The notes: generated from the sequence alone by a model not told the origin. 64,000 nt of DNA from Adiantum capillus-veneris (GCA_014529385.2 CM043950.1:67666435-67730434); one strand, 5' to 3'. Positions 1 to 12,727 are shown, numbered from the stretch's first letter. Numbers and translations: made by a program.

Positions 1-418
1 AAATCTGGGCAAAAAGAGAATCAAAATCATTGATGTGGCTGGAAACGCTAGTTGACTCCTTCATATGAAGGTTGAAAAGTTTTCTCATCAAGAAAACCTT
101 ATTGCTTGCCGTATCCCTTTCGTAAGTGTCGTATAATTTTTTCCATAAAGCAAGAGCAGTCTCACATTCTAACACTGAAAAGTACACCGACTCTCCAAGG
201 TGCAGTCTAATCGTAGACTTGCATAGCTCATCAAGCTCCTCCCATTGAAACTGAGTCATGTACATATCTTCCATATCTTCAGTTCTAGCCGCATAGGTAA
301 TAGGAAACTTTTGCTTCTTTTGGACAAGCACATCATGCATTTGGTTCTTCCAAAGCTGAAAATTAGTGCCATCAAACTTCTTTATGTCATAAATATCACG
401 GTCTTTTCTAGTAGACAT
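1..418 (-). CDS. Ty1/copia Gag, N-terminal part (runs off left edge)
   Basis: Reading the minus strand from the ATG at 418 gives 139 open codons to the window edge with no stop. The start MSTRKDRDIYDIKKFDGTNF, followed by W-K-N-Q-M and V-L-V-Q-K-K-Q, is the usual beginning of plant copia Gag (UBN2 / retrotran_gag family), which forms the particle that packages element RNA. The later stretch with STIRLHLGESVYFSV, ALALWKKLYDTYERD and MRKLFNLHMKE keeps the family pattern. It resembles the Gag at 48454, which starts NIKKLDGTNFPLWKKQ. The matching leader, primer site and probable LTR lie to its right (419-1750), as expected for a minus-strand element. Pol would lie beyond the left edge. No lesion is visible in this part. 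Confidence 0.9.
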   Translation of the reverse strand, partial: MSTRKDRDIYDIKKFDGTNFQLWKNQMHDVLVQKKQKFPITYAARTEDMEDMYMTQFQWEELDELCKSTIRLHLGESVYFSVLECETALALWKKLYDTYERDTASNKVFLMRKLFNLHMKESTSVSSHINDFDSLFAQI

Positions 419-1535
419 GGTGACAAAACTATCAAAAGATTATGGGAAATTTCGGCAGAGTCTCCTTTGTATTTGGGACTATGTCAACCAAAATACGAGA
501 CAAAATGACCAAGTATGTCACTCACAAAGCATAAAAGAGAGCAATGCCTCTCAAAAGCATACTGTATAGAAACCAATTGAGGTGCATAAACTGTTAAACT
601 GACCATAGGCTGCCAACTCAGCGTCAAAAGCACCTATACCACTCTATACATGTCCTATGGCGAGGCCTCGTAAGGGATGCTCCAACTACCTGTATCACCG
701 AAGGTATCTCCACAATGAAAACCTCACGCTATCGACCCTCAACAATGTAGGTTATGCAGCAAAACGTATAGCCAAGTCTCAGAAATGGCTATCTTCCGGA
801 CCAAGTCTCAAAAATGGCCGGGACTGCCGTATTAGCCAAAAAATGGCTCCACAAAAGCGTATAATGGCATTATCCACAAAGACATACAAGTCTGTTAAGA
901 CACTCAAACAGGGGTCAAAAGCATGTGCATGCAAATAAACATCCCTGCAGGGAGTCAAACCGCTCTCAAAAGAGCTCAAACACTGTCAAAAGTGTCAACA
1001 TATGCATGTACGCATAAACAATTGCTCCCACTGGAACCATAATATCGCAAGCACTGAAACCTGTAGCCTGTGAGGCGATGCTGCTGTCGTAGCCGAAGCC
1101 GAAAGCGAGGTCAAGAAACATAGAGAAAGCTAACCAAGCCGCTCTATGTACCTGTACCTGTACCTGTAGTCGAAGAAGACAATGCCATCAAACTCCCACT
1201 CTATGTGTGTATATGAGGTCACTCCGAAAGAGGCTACACACTCCCGAATGAACCGTGGGCTCTCGTAGCTGGAAGAGACTGCAACAATGGTACCTGTAAC
1301 TCGCTGTGGAAGCTTTGCAACACAAACTACCAAAAGAGGGCTGAAAATTTCAGCTCTTGAACCGTAGCTTGAATGGGATTTATGATGGCTTGAATGGCTC
1401 CGAAAGGTGGGTAAAACTCCAGGACATCTGATGGAAATGCTCTCGGGAAGTTGAATTTGCCAATGGCAAAATTGGAATCCTGTTTACACCATTGAAAGTG
1501 CATGCGCATGCGGAAACGATTTCGGAAATGAAATC
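419..1535 (-). other. Untranslated leader of the minus-strand copia element
   Basis: About 1.1 kb between the primer binding site and the gag start. No recognisable coding sequence was seen. A comparably long leader (about 1.07 kb) precedes the related copia gag at 48454. Confidence 0.55.
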
Positions 1536-1547
1536 GCTTTGATACCA
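1536..1547 (-). other. Primer binding site (initiator tRNA-Met type), copia
   Basis: The minus strand reads TGGTATCAAAGC, one base different from the canonical plant copia site TGGTATCAGAGC complementary to initiator tRNA-Met. It lies between a probable LTR and the leader. Confidence 0.65.
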
Positions 1548-1549
1548 GA

Positions 1550-1750
1550 TGAAGGGGAGGAGCTGGGAGCACAACGGAAGAGGAATACGCACACACACAC
1601 TCACACACACATACACCACCATAGCCACACACACAGGTTGAAGGGGGAGAGCCCAAGTACTGTGTGCCCCCTTCCTTTCTTTTCTTATCTTATGCACTAA
1701 GGCTCAATACACGTTGTACTTAGTGTTAGTGGCTCACACAAGTGTACAGT
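1550..1750 (-). repeat. Probable 5' LTR of the minus-strand copia element
   Basis: This stretch lies directly upstream (minus strand) of the primer site, is pyrimidine and CA rich, and ends in CCCTTCA next to the primer site. The outer boundary is uncertain: it runs into a plus-strand copia remnant near 1800. A short inverted repeat with 9-nt arms (AAGTGTACA/TGTACACTT) lies at about 1739-1758. Confidence 0.4.
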
Positions 1751-1807
1751 TGTACACTTAGGGTTAGTGGCAGTTTTAGTGATGGGCGGTCGACCACATG
1801 CCCATTA

Positions 1808-2029
1808 AACCTAACACAAAGCACTATCCATCTTGCGAAGAACTCAGCCTTTCATTCAAGGACAAAGCACATTGAGGTAAGATATTACTTCATACACACT
1901 CTTTTGGAAGAGGGACAACTAAAGCTAGGAAAGGCGCATACAAGTGAAAATCCTGTAGACATGTTTACAAAGGTGGTCAACAAGGAGAAGTTGAGCTTTT
2001 TCTCATCTTCAATCGGCATTCAAGGATAA
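1808..2029 (+). pseudogene. Ty1/copia RNase H C-terminal remnant
   Basis: The open frame ending at 2029 contains TQSTIHLAKNSAFHSRTKHI, then EVRYYFIHTLLEEGQLKL, then HTSENPVDMFTKVV. These are the last conserved blocks of plant copia RNase H, which degrades the RNA strand during reverse transcription. The usual CDSQ opening is altered to LTQS. Nothing upstream of about 1800 continues RNase H or RT, so only the 3' end of a plus-strand element survives, abutting the opposite-strand copia element. A polypurine tract and LTR start follow in the correct order (2079-2090). Confidence 0.85.
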
Positions 2030-2078
2030 GAAGCCAGGATGAAAAATAGTCACAGGTTTGGTTTGGAGATCAGTCTCC

Positions 2079-2089
2079 AAGTGGGAGAT
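2079..2089 (+). other. Copia polypurine tract
   Basis: AAGTGGGAGAT, immediately before TGTTAAG. This is the usual end of the internal region in plant copia elements, where plus-strand DNA synthesis is primed. Confidence 0.75.
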
Positions 2090-2519
2090 TGTTAAGTATG
2101 GAGCCTGATTTACCTCTTGTAATTTTCTGTGTTAAAAACGCACATTTGTAAGGCCCCACTATGAGGAGAAGCCATCGTGCGTGAAGAAAAATAACTCACC
2201 AGAAAATAAAATTTTGACGCCCAGCAGGCTCGAGACTGGCTTGGCCGGTGTCGGGGGATTATTGTGCGAAAGGTGAACCGGGAAGGCACCGTGTCCCTGG
2301 TTGTGAGAGGTGCGGGGAAAGAGGTGCAACAGGCACAATTAACGACAATAGAGCTCAAAACAAACAGTATCCATGATTAATCAATCACTAATGGAGGCTT
2401 AATGCTCCTTACAAGATGAAACCTAGCTTAATCCAGGTGTTAATCAAGAAAATTAATAATGACCTGCTTTGTACTGCCTTTTTCTTCTTCCCGTTATGGC
2501 ATAGGAACTTCCATCTTCC
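2090..2519 (+). repeat. Start of a copia 3' LTR; right end not resolved
   Basis: TGTTAAGTATGG follows the polypurine tract directly. A second LTR-like head, TGTAAGGCCCC followed by ACTATGAGGAGAAGCC, lies at 2147 and resembles the head of the LTR at 16746-17411 (minus strand). Two LTR families may therefore be joined here. No coding sequence was seen. Confidence 0.5.
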
Positions 2520-3170
2520 AATGGCTGTCTGATTTGGCTTAAGGTTTATGGCTCAAATCCTTGATTTGAATGGGTTTATCGTGATCCGCCTTAAGCTTGG
2601 TTTGATTTGAATGTCTAATCAAGCTTAGAATAGGGTTAGGATGAATTATGGAGGTTTAGTTTGGGGATTTGAATGGCTAATGATGGCTTAATGATATCCA
2701 AAGCTTTGGCTTGAGTTGATCCGAGAAGGTTCGGCTAGGAGGGCGAGATCAAGCTTGGTTTCGGCTTAAGAGATTTGGATTAGCTTGCTAATCACCTCTG
2801 AAAAGAAGAGGGTTTTCTAAGATGATGAGGAGAAGAGCTTCGGATTGGCTTAAAGAAGATTAAATTAAGCTTGGCTAATGAATTTGAGGTTAGGCTCTAC
2901 TAATGGTTTGAGATTAGGCTCTGGTTGAGCTTAAGAAAGCTTGGCTTTAACAGCGAGATTAGAGATCAAGCTTGGCTTATGAGAGCAAGGGCTTTGGCTT
3001 CAACGGATCAAACAAGCTTGGATTAAGCTTAAGATTACAAAGGCTAAGAAGAATCCCCGAGAGTTGGCTTAGAGAGGTTCTCATTAAGATGCTGATGAGA
3101 TCCGGGATTAAGATTATCCAGGCTTGATTTAGAGAGATTGGTCTAACCATGGCTAATGAATTCGAGAGAG
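2520..3170. repeat. Degenerate short-motif repeat (GGCTTAAG / AAGCTTGG)
   Basis: About 650 bp in which variants of GGCTTA, AAGCTTGG, GATTTGAAT and GAGATTAGGCT recur every 15-40 bp without a fixed period. No gene was seen. Confidence 0.55.
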
Positions 3171-3237
3171 ATCACAAAAGGGAGTCGTTCCCTTCCTTAT
3201 AAGCTGCATGGGGCAAAAAATTTTTTATTCTTGGCCA

Positions 3238-3263
3238 TCCCATTAGCGATATCGCTAATGGGA
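3238..3263. repeat. 26-bp perfect palindrome
   Basis: The sequence equals its own reverse complement over 26 bases: half-site TCCCATTAGCGAT followed by its exact complement. It lies in non-coding LTR-like DNA. Confidence 0.9.
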
Positions 3264-4289
3264 GTGACCTCTTGATGACGTGGCAGGCCGAGTGATGCCT
3301 AGCACGGAATCCAGCCCCGTTCGTGCTGAACCTGTGCGCGAGGAGCTTTTGAATGTTTTTCGTTTCTGCGGCGAGGGCATCTGAGGCCCGTGTCTGAAAC
3401 TGCGAGCTCCTTTCATCTTCCTCGCTGCCTACACTACTGTCGCCACGCCCTCCTTTCCATTGGCTTTACACCCTATAAAGTTTAGGGTAGCCTCATTTAC
3501 AATGGGCAGCCACTTTTTTATTGGCTTTGGGCGGCCGGTTTTTCATAAGGGCACCACATTAGGCATACACATTGGCCAAACAACCCGCCAAACAATGCCA
3601 AGCACTGCAACTCTCTCCAGCAGCCCCATCCAACAATGTCATCAGGGAATATCTCACCTTGGGGTAAATCTCGCAATCAATGCATTCCAAGAGGCCACAT
3701 TCCAAACACGAAGCTCTTCAAGCACTTTTTGTGCTTTTGTAAAACAACATCACATTTATTATACACATCAGCCAAGCATTGCCTAGCAACTCAGTTTTCT
3801 CCAGCAAGCCGCAGCAGTGTTGGCCTTTCCCCACAATGATTGCATTCCAAAACCCGGACGAAAGACAAAAACTTCAAGATGGCACTCCAACCAAGTGGAC
3901 CGGACTAGTGCGGACCCGGCCCCTGGTAAACCTTAAACGGTCAATAACTTGGCAACCGTAAATCCAATCACCGATCTGAAAAGTCAGACACGCTCCACAA
4001 AGTGAGCACTTCAGCCCAACGCATTCATTTCATTTTTGTCCCTTAGATGTAGTTGCCCAATCCGGCACGGATCTGCAATCAACTCTAACTTTAAGCTGCC
4101 ATAACTTCTTATTTGTAGCTCCGATTGATGAGCTTTAAAGACAGGCATGTAGATATCTTCAAGTAATTCAACTCTCATTAATCAAATCCCAGCTATGACC
4201 ACTTCAAGCATACTCACTGTTTAGCATTACCAAGACATCTTCTAGTCCTTAGAGCCCCATCTGGTACACTTCTAGCTTTAAAATTGGCT
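3264..4289. other. No gene recognised
   Basis: Short frames near 3460-3960 have no recognisable domain. The stretch probably belongs to LTR-derived DNA. Confidence 0.4.
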
Positions 4290-5004
4290 TGTTAGCAAGC
4301 CCTTATAACTGCTGATTAACCATGCAAGATTCAAATACACCTGATCGGCATTCATTTTCTCATTTTCTTGTCATGGGTTGTGGAGCGGCACGACATCGGA
4401 ATATTCCTTTTCGCCGAAATATTATGGCCGGAGGGCGGTCGAAAACTAGTCGGAAAACAGTTGGCCGGTTGGTCGGTGGTCGGTAGTCAATGGGGGGTGG
4501 CCGGTGGTCGGAATTCAATGGGCGGTGGCTGGAGGCCGAATTCAATGGTCGGTGGCCGAATTCAAAAGCGGAATTGTCTTCTCAAGGGTGGCCACACATG
4601 GGTAGATTGGAGGGTCCGATTTGGACTTATCTACACAAGGGCGGCTACACATGGCTGCCTCTCATGAGAGAGGGCATCCCTTTTGGCCTATAAAAGGAGG
4701 CCATTTCTACACACAGTTCATAGTGTAAAGTTGATGTAACAAGGTGGGTTTGAGGTGGTGAGAGTGAAGCAAGGCGGGAGCTCCAAAAGGGTATAATCCC
4801 TTTGTAACCTACTTCTTGTTTTGAAGTACTAAAGCCATTGAGTGGCTGCTTTCCCGTGGACGTAGTCCACATTGGGTGAACCACGTATATCGTGTGTACT
4901 CTCTCTCTCTCTCTCTACTCTATAATCTCTTGTGTGTGTAAATTATCTGTCTCCATTAAGTAATCTACTCAACTATCTACTTAGCTACGTCATATTTCCT
5001 AACA
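4290..5004 (+). repeat. Solo LTR-like segment
   Basis: It begins TGTTAG and ends CTAACA, a possible 6-bp terminal inverted repeat. It contains a TATA box, then CCGTGGACGTAG and GAACCACGTATATC, which resemble motifs common in R-U5 of plant LTRs, then a CT tract. The middle (GGCCGGTGG repeats, GCTACACATGG) resembles the LTR at 16746-17411. No 5-bp target duplication was found, so the limits are approximate. Confidence 0.5.
4689..4696 (+). promoter_or_regulatory. TATA box of the LTR-like segment
   Basis: CTATAAAAGG in a GC-flanked setting, at about the position expected for an LTR promoter. Confidence 0.55.
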
Positions 5005-5760
5005 CTTCTCTCGCATGGTTTGTCCATTTTCTTTCAATTGCACACCATAGAGGTTCTTGGAGGTCAGATTTGACTAGAGGAGCAAGTCTTTGAGATAATC
5101 CTTCTATAAGTTTCATTTTCTCACTAGATACATCAGGCTTTATTGTGGGTTGGGTTCTTGGTGAATCACTCCTCTGAGAAAACGTGTCACTCTCACTCTC
5201 AATATCATATCTTCTCAAGGTTCTACTTTGATTTGGATAGTAGTAAGTTATAGGGGGTGGTGATGGTACATATGGTCCTGTTGTGGCCGTAATTCCACCT
5301 TTATAAAAGTCATGTTCTATGGTTGCATCTGGGTACACCCGTGGTCCATTAGGCAGATTCACCTGAGGAGGCATGCTTCCATCACTGTGATCATTTCATC
5401 TCTCGTTATCGCCTTAGAAGGGAATCCAGGTGGCTCCCTTTTTGGAATTCTCATGCTTGGTGGAGATATCTGTGGTCCTTCATTGACCAAATATCCACCT
5501 CTATAAAAGTTATGTTCTATGGCTACATCTCGGTACAGTCATGGTGGCAATGTAGCTGGGTTTGTGTCAAAGTGTGGATATATTGGCATTTCAACACTTC
5601 TAACTTGGCTTGCCATACCTCTGGTTATATCTACAAGAGGATTGGTAGATTGGCTTTCCATCATGATGATCTTAGCTTTCTCAATTTCAGGTTCACTCAA
5701 TAATCTCAAGATAGTCCTTAACAAACACCTTTGGCGCTTTGTCAGCTCCCTAAAAGTCAA
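4985..5760 (-). pseudogene. Broken minus-strand ORF with internal duplication, function unknown
   Basis: From 5760 the minus strand is open for 73 codons (start MTFRELTKRQRC), meets a TGA, continues in the same frame (LYRDVAIEHNFYRGG), meets a second TGA and resumes in another frame to 4985. A block reading YPDATIEHDFYKGG near 5300 repeats YRDVAIEHNFYRGG near 5500, so a roughly 200-bp unit was duplicated. No known domain was recognised. Its place downstream of a Tat/Athila-type LTR, primer site and long leader on the same strand suggests a gag-region remnant of that element. This is inference. Confidence 0.4.
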
Positions 5761-6114
5761 GTCTGGGTGGTATTCTGACCTTTGGATACTGGTTTTGGGA
5801 ATTGTGGTATTCTGACCTTTGGATACTGGATTTAGGAAACCTGGGAAAATTCAGCTCTAGGTGTGTCCTATTGTCCGCAAGCTTTTCTCCTGCTATACTT
5901 GACTCAATTTGGAGTTGTTTATCAAAAGTTAGACCAGTTTTGGTGAACTACACTTGAAACAACACTCTAAACAGTCTGAGGATCAAGGATTTTTGCTTGT
6001 ATCTTGACCAAATGTGACCCAAATTTGTTGAAACTTGGTCACTAGGCTTCTTTTATGTTGGCAAACACTTATGTGAGCTCATATGTAATTTCTGACCTCT
6101 ACTTTGGCACTTGA

Positions 6115-7643
6115 GACATTATACGTGTATAATGTCTATGTGCTCAAAATTTGACAAAATTTGGTACATGAGCTCTCCTTGATGTTCTCTACCCACTGCA
6201 AGTTTCAATTTGTGAATTTGACCTTTATTCTGACACTTGAGACATTATACACGTATAATGTCTTTAGTGGCAGAATGAGGTGACTTTTGTTTCACTAATT
6301 CCTTATCACTCAAGCAACTCTCAACAAGTTTCAAAATTCAATTTGGACATTTTTTGAGCAAGTTAAGACCAATACAAGCTTGAATTTGTAGTTTTCTGTC
6401 TTTTGCTCTTTCCAAGCCCAAATGAGCTCCAAATTCTATAAAATTTTGGCTAGGAAATTCTTTTATGCTCTAGGACACTCAGGTATACTCAAATGTCTGA
6501 TTCGACCTAGATCTGGCCACTAAGACATTATACGCGTATAAAGTCTTTTCGCTCACAATGACATGAAATTTTGCAAACATGCTTAAAATATCATTTCCCA
6601 ACCCCCTGTGTGGTCAAAAGTGAAATTTGACTTTCAGATTTAGCCTTGAGACATCATATGCGTATAATGTATATGTGCTCAAATTTTGAAAAAATTTGGT
6701 CTGTGAGCTTGTCTTGTTGTGCTTTACACCTTGGTATGCTCAATCTCAATTTTGATCTCTAAAAGTGCCCTTTAGACATCATATGTGTATGATGTCTAAC
6801 TGGTCAGAATGAAGTGAATTTTACTCCAAATATTCCTCACTACATTGGCAACTCACAGCAAGTGTCAAAACTAAATTTTGACACATTTTGTGCAAGTTAT
6901 GGCCAATACTGACATTCACTTGTCTAGATGCGTCTTTTGCTCTTTGCAAGCCCAAAAATGCTTCAAATTTGATGAAATTTGGCCTATATGCTTCCTAAAT
7001 TCTGTACATCACAAAGGGTATACTCAGTTGTAACTTTTGACCTCAAATCTGGCCTCTAAGACATCATACATGTATGCTGTCTTTTTGCTCAGATTTTTAG
7101 TTATGTTTCTACCAGAGGTGCCCCTTAGTGTGTAGAACAAGACTGTGCTCACAACAAATTTTGGATGTCAAAACTGCACAAAATTATCATCTTTCACAAG
7201 GAAATCCCATGAAACAGTAAAATCCCCTTAACTCCCAATCTATATGTCCAAATGACATGAAATTTGGTGTATGTTACTCAACACAACATGCAGAAGATGG
7301 ATATAATGTCAAAACTTCATTTTGGCTGCCATAATCACCCTTTAGATATCATACACGTATGATGTCTATTGATGAATTTTTGGATAGAATTCTTTCACAA
7401 GCATCCCCAAGTCTCTAGCACTAGTTTTCAAGCACTTCTACTAATTTTCATGCAAAAATATGCTCAGAATCACAAGTTTTTCTATTTTTCGATTCAGACA
7501 CTTTGTCTTTTGTCTTTTGGCTGTCAAAAGTTGGTCAAAACTCTAGTCTCAATGCATCCGTAGGGTAAAAACACCTTTCAAACACTCTGGTGCGGTCAGA
7601 TTTTTCAGATTTGATCTCCAGATGCCCCTTGAGACATTATATG
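6115..7643. repeat. Array of about eight 22-bp palindromes
   Basis: Copies of GACATTATACGTGTATAATG plus TC (variants with ACACGT, ACGCGT, ATGCGT, ATGTGT, ATGCAT at the centre) start at 6115, 6241, 6524, 6650, 6775, 7060, 7345 and 7633. Intervals are 126, 283, 126, 125, 285, 285 and 288 bp. DNA between copies is also repeated in diverged form (CTCAAATTTTG, TGAAATTTGG blocks). The last copy is split by an LTR element and its other half resumes at 12948. Confidence 0.85.
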
Positions 7644-7792
7644 TGTAACACCTAGGGAACTACCTGACCTGGATTCACCGCCCAGCCTCCCTTATATAGC
7701 CCCTGGCTACTGAATCCCCTGTTCCACACTGGAAATCGGCCACTTACTGGCCCAGGTCCGTGACACACACTGGATATGCCCTAAGCATGACA
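7644..7792 (-). repeat. 3' LTR of the short-LTR element
   Basis: On the plus strand it begins TGTAACACC and ends CATGACA. It matches 12796-12942 along its length and contains CTTATATAGCCCC, a possible promoter core. It is flanked by the target duplication atatg. Confidence 0.9.
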
Positions 7793-7807
7793 TTACTCCC
7801 CCCTTGG
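7793..7807 (-). other. Polypurine tract of the short-LTR element
   Basis: The minus strand reads CCAAGGGGGGAGTAA, directly before the 3' LTR. Confidence 0.8.
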
Positions 7808-10800
7808 AGAAACGTTTTCGTCCTCAAAAACAAGAGTGATGATACACTAATGTTTTTCACCGTGGCATCCTTCATGGATCCAGCTGTTTGCTTGACCGGA
7901 ACACGGTTCAATAGGTTATTCAATGAAACCAAGAATAACATCTTGATTTTCCACATTGTTGTCCATTTGTAACCATCTTGTGTTACCAGTTCTTATCCAA
8001 TCAGAGTGTGTAGACTCTATTTAGAACACACATGAGCATGCTAAACGAGTTATCACAACAAAGATGTACCCGAAAGAGTACCATTGTCACTTTTCATGAA
8101 AGTAACTTGTTGACATAACTCATCATCCAAGTTTAAGTCCTTGACCCGTTCGCAAATTTCAATCTGTAAACAATCCACCATAACTAGTGTTCAAAGTTGA
8201 GAACCGACTTAAACATGAAGGGACTAAACTAAGTCACAAACATGCTTTAACTTATGATGCGCAAACTCCAAGTAGAGTAATAAAAGCTTACTAATCAGAT
8301 TGCGTGGTGCTAATGTACGCACTTTGCATTTCCTTTAGCACCAAATTACACTTTTTAATCTGCCTATCCCCTTGGGTACCTAATAGTACTGAGGTGTGTT
8401 TTTCCCACGTTTTACAGACAGTTGTCCCAGATGACGAGTAAACGGGGATCACAATATTGTACAACATTACCGAGGAATCAAAAATGTTTTGAATAACCAT
8501 CGTGGTTAACTTGTAAGATCTACAAGCACCCAAATCGAGCCATGAACTCTATTGGTGATTAGTAGACCCAAAAGTAATCTCAGAGAGATACTGCACATAG
8601 AGTGCAAAATGCTTCATAAGGAAGCACTTTATGAATACGCACGCCGTTCCAAATCAAAACACTAGGGCCCATAACACCTAGTGTGCATGCATTTATTAAA
8701 AACAGATTTGAACTTGTATATCCATAATCATCCTTGCCAATACTTATGGCGAGTATGGTGCTCCTAACACACATTAAAAAGGAATGTAAAGAGTTCTGAA
8801 AAGAAACTAAATACTTCACCTGCAATCATGTGCCTGTCATGCTGAAATGTTTGGACCATAATAGAAGGTGAAACAAGGATCACTTCCAGGTACAAACAAT
8901 AAAACCTTTTCAGTAACAACTCATAGCCGTGCTATATGCATAAACAACCATCTATAATTTTTTTTAGCTGCACTTGTTCCTTAGCAATTCAGTCCAAGTA
9001 TCCGACAATTTCTGATCACCGAAATTGCTCTTGATAAGTCGTGCTAAAAATGGTCTAGAAAACATATATGACCCACACCTAGGGACTTTGTCGTGACACA
9101 TACTTGAAATAGTGGGCGCCAATCTCACTCTAGAGACTCATATTCTCCACATGTGGAATATGTCTCATGTAAGGATGTCTAAACAAGAACATCCTTCACG
9201 TACAAGATGTACTTGCGTGTGGAGGTAACTCTAAACACTCTACGACAAGAGTGAGAGGGACCCTCATTCATTGCTCCACACTGGCTAAACCGAACTCCTT
9301 GAGTCCCTAGGCTATGTTGTATCCCATGTGATACCATGTGCCAAATCGAATCCGACAAGTGGGTTCATGACAACATAATATATATTGGACAGTACGGTCC
9401 AAAATACTTGTTCCTACATGCCCTTGGCATGGCCCTGGGGATTGAACTGAAAGTTCAGTTACCCGCATTCAAATGCACAGGAGCACGTCTCCCACCTGTA
9501 AAAAAACCAAGCAACATTGCACTAGAAACCCTGGGTGTTGCCTTCGCAATCCAAACCTGTTGGGTAGAATCTACGTAGTCAAACCCCTTGGTAAGACCCT
9601 TTGTAGAAACTGCTCATCTAGCAGGTAGCGGTAACCAACATAGTTAACCCTGTGTAGAATGATGAGAATCAACTTGAAAGTTGAATTTTTTCGCTACCAC
9701 GTGGTAGATTGTGAAATTCTTTCCTTGAAAGTATAACGGGAATAGATCAAACCGTGATCCTCAATGCCTATGGGGTGATTTAGTAAGCACACATGGGGTC
9801 TTACCCCAAAACTATGCGTCCATAGACACTTATAGTGCTATAGAGAGAGCAGGAGATCCACACAAGTGTAACGCCTAGCTCTTATGGACAGCCATGCTGT
9901 CACAACTGTTTGTTGCATCTAAAATCCGTGGTAGAGATCAACTGATGTGAGTTTATGGTTATCAAAAACTCAACTCAAGCGCCGCAGTGAAAACATGTCG
10001 TGCAAAAATGATACCCTAAACATCCGTAATGACAAGACTCTTGCTTGTCCATTAATGTTGATGTGTACTCCACTGGGTAGATCTGTTCGATGTTAAGAAC
10101 AATCACCCAAGGAATGCCAACAATTGGGTCGTACCCGAGATTTGACAATGACTCTTAGTTACCATGTGTGGCTCATAGCCCTTATGGCAATTAGTGTTCA
10201 ATCGACAAAATGATGAAGAATAATGTAGAGGGCATCTTGCCCAATTTCTAGTTGAGAATTAGAGCACCTTGGCTCAGGCTGACTCATGGACAAAACATGT
10301 ATCAAAAGCTTCTTAGAAAGTTTTCATTATTCTTGAGAGAAATAAGAAAGAGGGAGAAAGAGGTAGCATGCTGGGTTGAGGAAGATTTCTTAACCTAATG
10401 TAGTGCGTACCCAATCCATGTGCTTGTGTGCATCTTATGCCTGGGTTGCAGCTTATTCTATAAGCGTACAACAATCTATCTGTATAACGCTCTCATCGAG
10501 AGAGGCAACAGAAAACACAAGTCAAATCTTGGCCATCTACAATGTATGGGGTCGTGTCTGTATGAGGATGACTTGAATAGGGCACTTTGCCTGTGAATCA
10601 AGTCCTTTAGGTTCTTTTTAGTGTTATTGTGAGTTGACAACAACCAAAAATCATGTCAAACAATCCAGAACTTATCTTGTCCTTGACAGAGCTGCTAGTG
10701 CCTAGCTAGCATGCCTTGCATGAAGAATTGTAAGCCCTTGGTTACAGTGATGGCCTCAAACATAACAGCCAAAACCATAAGTGCCTTGCACAATCTAGAT

Positions 10801-12115
10801 TGGTAGGGATGTTGTGAGGTGCCAATGCCCTTGATTCCAAGTCAATGGGCAGTATCTCGTCACAAGGGAGAAGCCGTGCTTTGTGTAAAACTGTCAAAGC
10901 ACTGGGCTTCCTGCTGTAATCAGTTGTCATAAAATTATGAAGGACAACCTCGCTGGAAGATGGCTCATAGCCATGGCTGCTGTGCGAGAGAGAGTTGTCA
11001 CATATATCATATACACCCGCTTTACATGTAATGAAATAACATGCAGACAAACTGACAAATTTCTCCAAGTTTTTATGCTCATAGCATAAGCTAGACGAGA
11101 AAATCTCAATGCAAGATGCCAAACTGGAAGCTTTGGTTCTCTTAACAACTCATGGAGTTCCTGAGAGCTCATAGCTAAAGGATATTTATGCTAACAAACA
11201 GATGTCATAGCAAAAGAAAGTCGACAGTGTCGATCATTCACAAAATATAGACCTTATTGAATTGTGCAATGTGTTGAAAAACAGAGAAATACTTGCAAGA
11301 GATGTACCTTGTATCTGCTTGGCTTGATTACTGTTATCCGGAGGATTTGTAGACGGAGTCTTGCTCCCATGATGGCATAGAAAACTTGTCGAATTGCACT
11401 TGCCAACAACGGGTGGGTCCCATTGTTGTCTAATTCCATTAATGATAGACAACCCGCCTAGGAGCCATGTCCTAGCAAACTGAAGCCTTGCTTCATAGGA
11501 CAATCCACATGCCATGCATGTCAAAACTTGTGTCAATAATCAATAAAGAATCAACCTGCGGTGCATCGACATTCATTGCCACTGCTACCTGTTGATTAGT
11601 CTCAATGCTTGTGCTCTGTTTGAAAGTCAAACCACGGGCATATCCCTTGGATCATCTTGAGAACATGCTATTTATCAATTTTTCCTTGAAAATTGCGCTA
11701 ACACTTTGTGTTGCCAAGTGCATGTGTTACTAGTCCAATTACGGCTTTCAACAACCACACAAAACACACCTTGATTTGCAGATCTATGTGACATTCGGAT
11801 ATTGTTGAAGGTTCGCATGCTATAAACCGGATGCTTTCCAGTCCCGTTCTTGCACTTTGCATGCCTTCATGTCTCAACCCTTGCTGGTGGTGCTGAGGAC
11901 TTTCCTCCCTCTGTTGACCGTTGCCTCTATGGGAGTGGTCCCTTGGTGACCTTCGTGTGTAGGAGGCGAGAAATACCCCTTAGCCATGGCCGAACCTTGA
12001 GTCTTGCTCGAGTACACAATATCTTGTTGTAGTCTTAATTCCCTTGCTATCAACATCTAGCATGTATGTTGGCTCGTAGCCTGGGCACAACGTACATGGA
12101 GAGCTTCCCTAAGTC
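7808..12115. other. Interior of the short-LTR element, no gene recognised
   Basis: About 4.3 kb with only short frames on both strands. No retroviral domain, tRNA or structured repeat was recognised. Confidence 0.55.
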
Positions 12116-12586
12116 CTAAGTATGACACCGTAATGAAAGCATTGCTTTACCCTGTTTGATCACATCGTAGTAGACATCGTTGAACTCTCCTGGCTTTAAG
12201 ATTCGCATCGGCGGCAGATCCGAGCCTTTTGAAAATTGATGTGGCATCCAAGTACTGCAACCCTTGCCGATTTGTGGGACAAAACCCTTAATTAGGGGTG
12301 CCCAAATTAGGGCGCCCAGTCTAAAATCTTGAGAAAATGGCGATGCAAGTAGCATCAACGAGTCGGGGGAACGCACAGATCTTGTGTGGGCCACGGCATG
12401 CTGAGATGCTTTGACGAAGATGACTCCCCTCTCCAAGGCGATCTCAGCAAGATGCTTTGTACCCAATTTTGCATCGATGGGTCCTGGCTCCCTTTCCAAG
12501 CAAGCGGCCGCTCCCACGTTCATCCCCTTTGGCCAAGTTTTGTATGCCACCATTCCCATGCCCATATCATCTTGGTTCAAGCTCAT
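12116..12586 (-). CDS. Unknown ORF in the gag position of the short-LTR element
   Basis: An open frame of 156 codons from the ATG at 12586 (start MSLNQDDMGMGMVAYKTWP) to the stop at 12116. The frame stays open further upstream only through the GA microsatellite, so that ATG is the sensible start. It lies where gag would be relative to the primer site. No zinc knuckle, Gag fold signature or other domain was seen. It could be a chance frame, a decayed gag or captured host sequence. Confidence 0.25.
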   Translation of the reverse strand: MSLNQDDMGMGMVAYKTWPKGMNVGAAACLEREPGPIDAKLGTKHLAEIALERGVIFVKASQHAVAHTRSVRSPDSLMLLASPFSQDFRLGALIWAPLIKGFVPQIGKGCSTWMPHQFSKGSDLPPMRILKPGEFNDVYYDVIKQGKAMLSLRCHT

Positions 12587-12625
12587 AGCTCCTTCGAGGT
12601 CAACAAGGGCGCCATGAAAGACACA

Positions 12626-12727
<102 letters not shown>
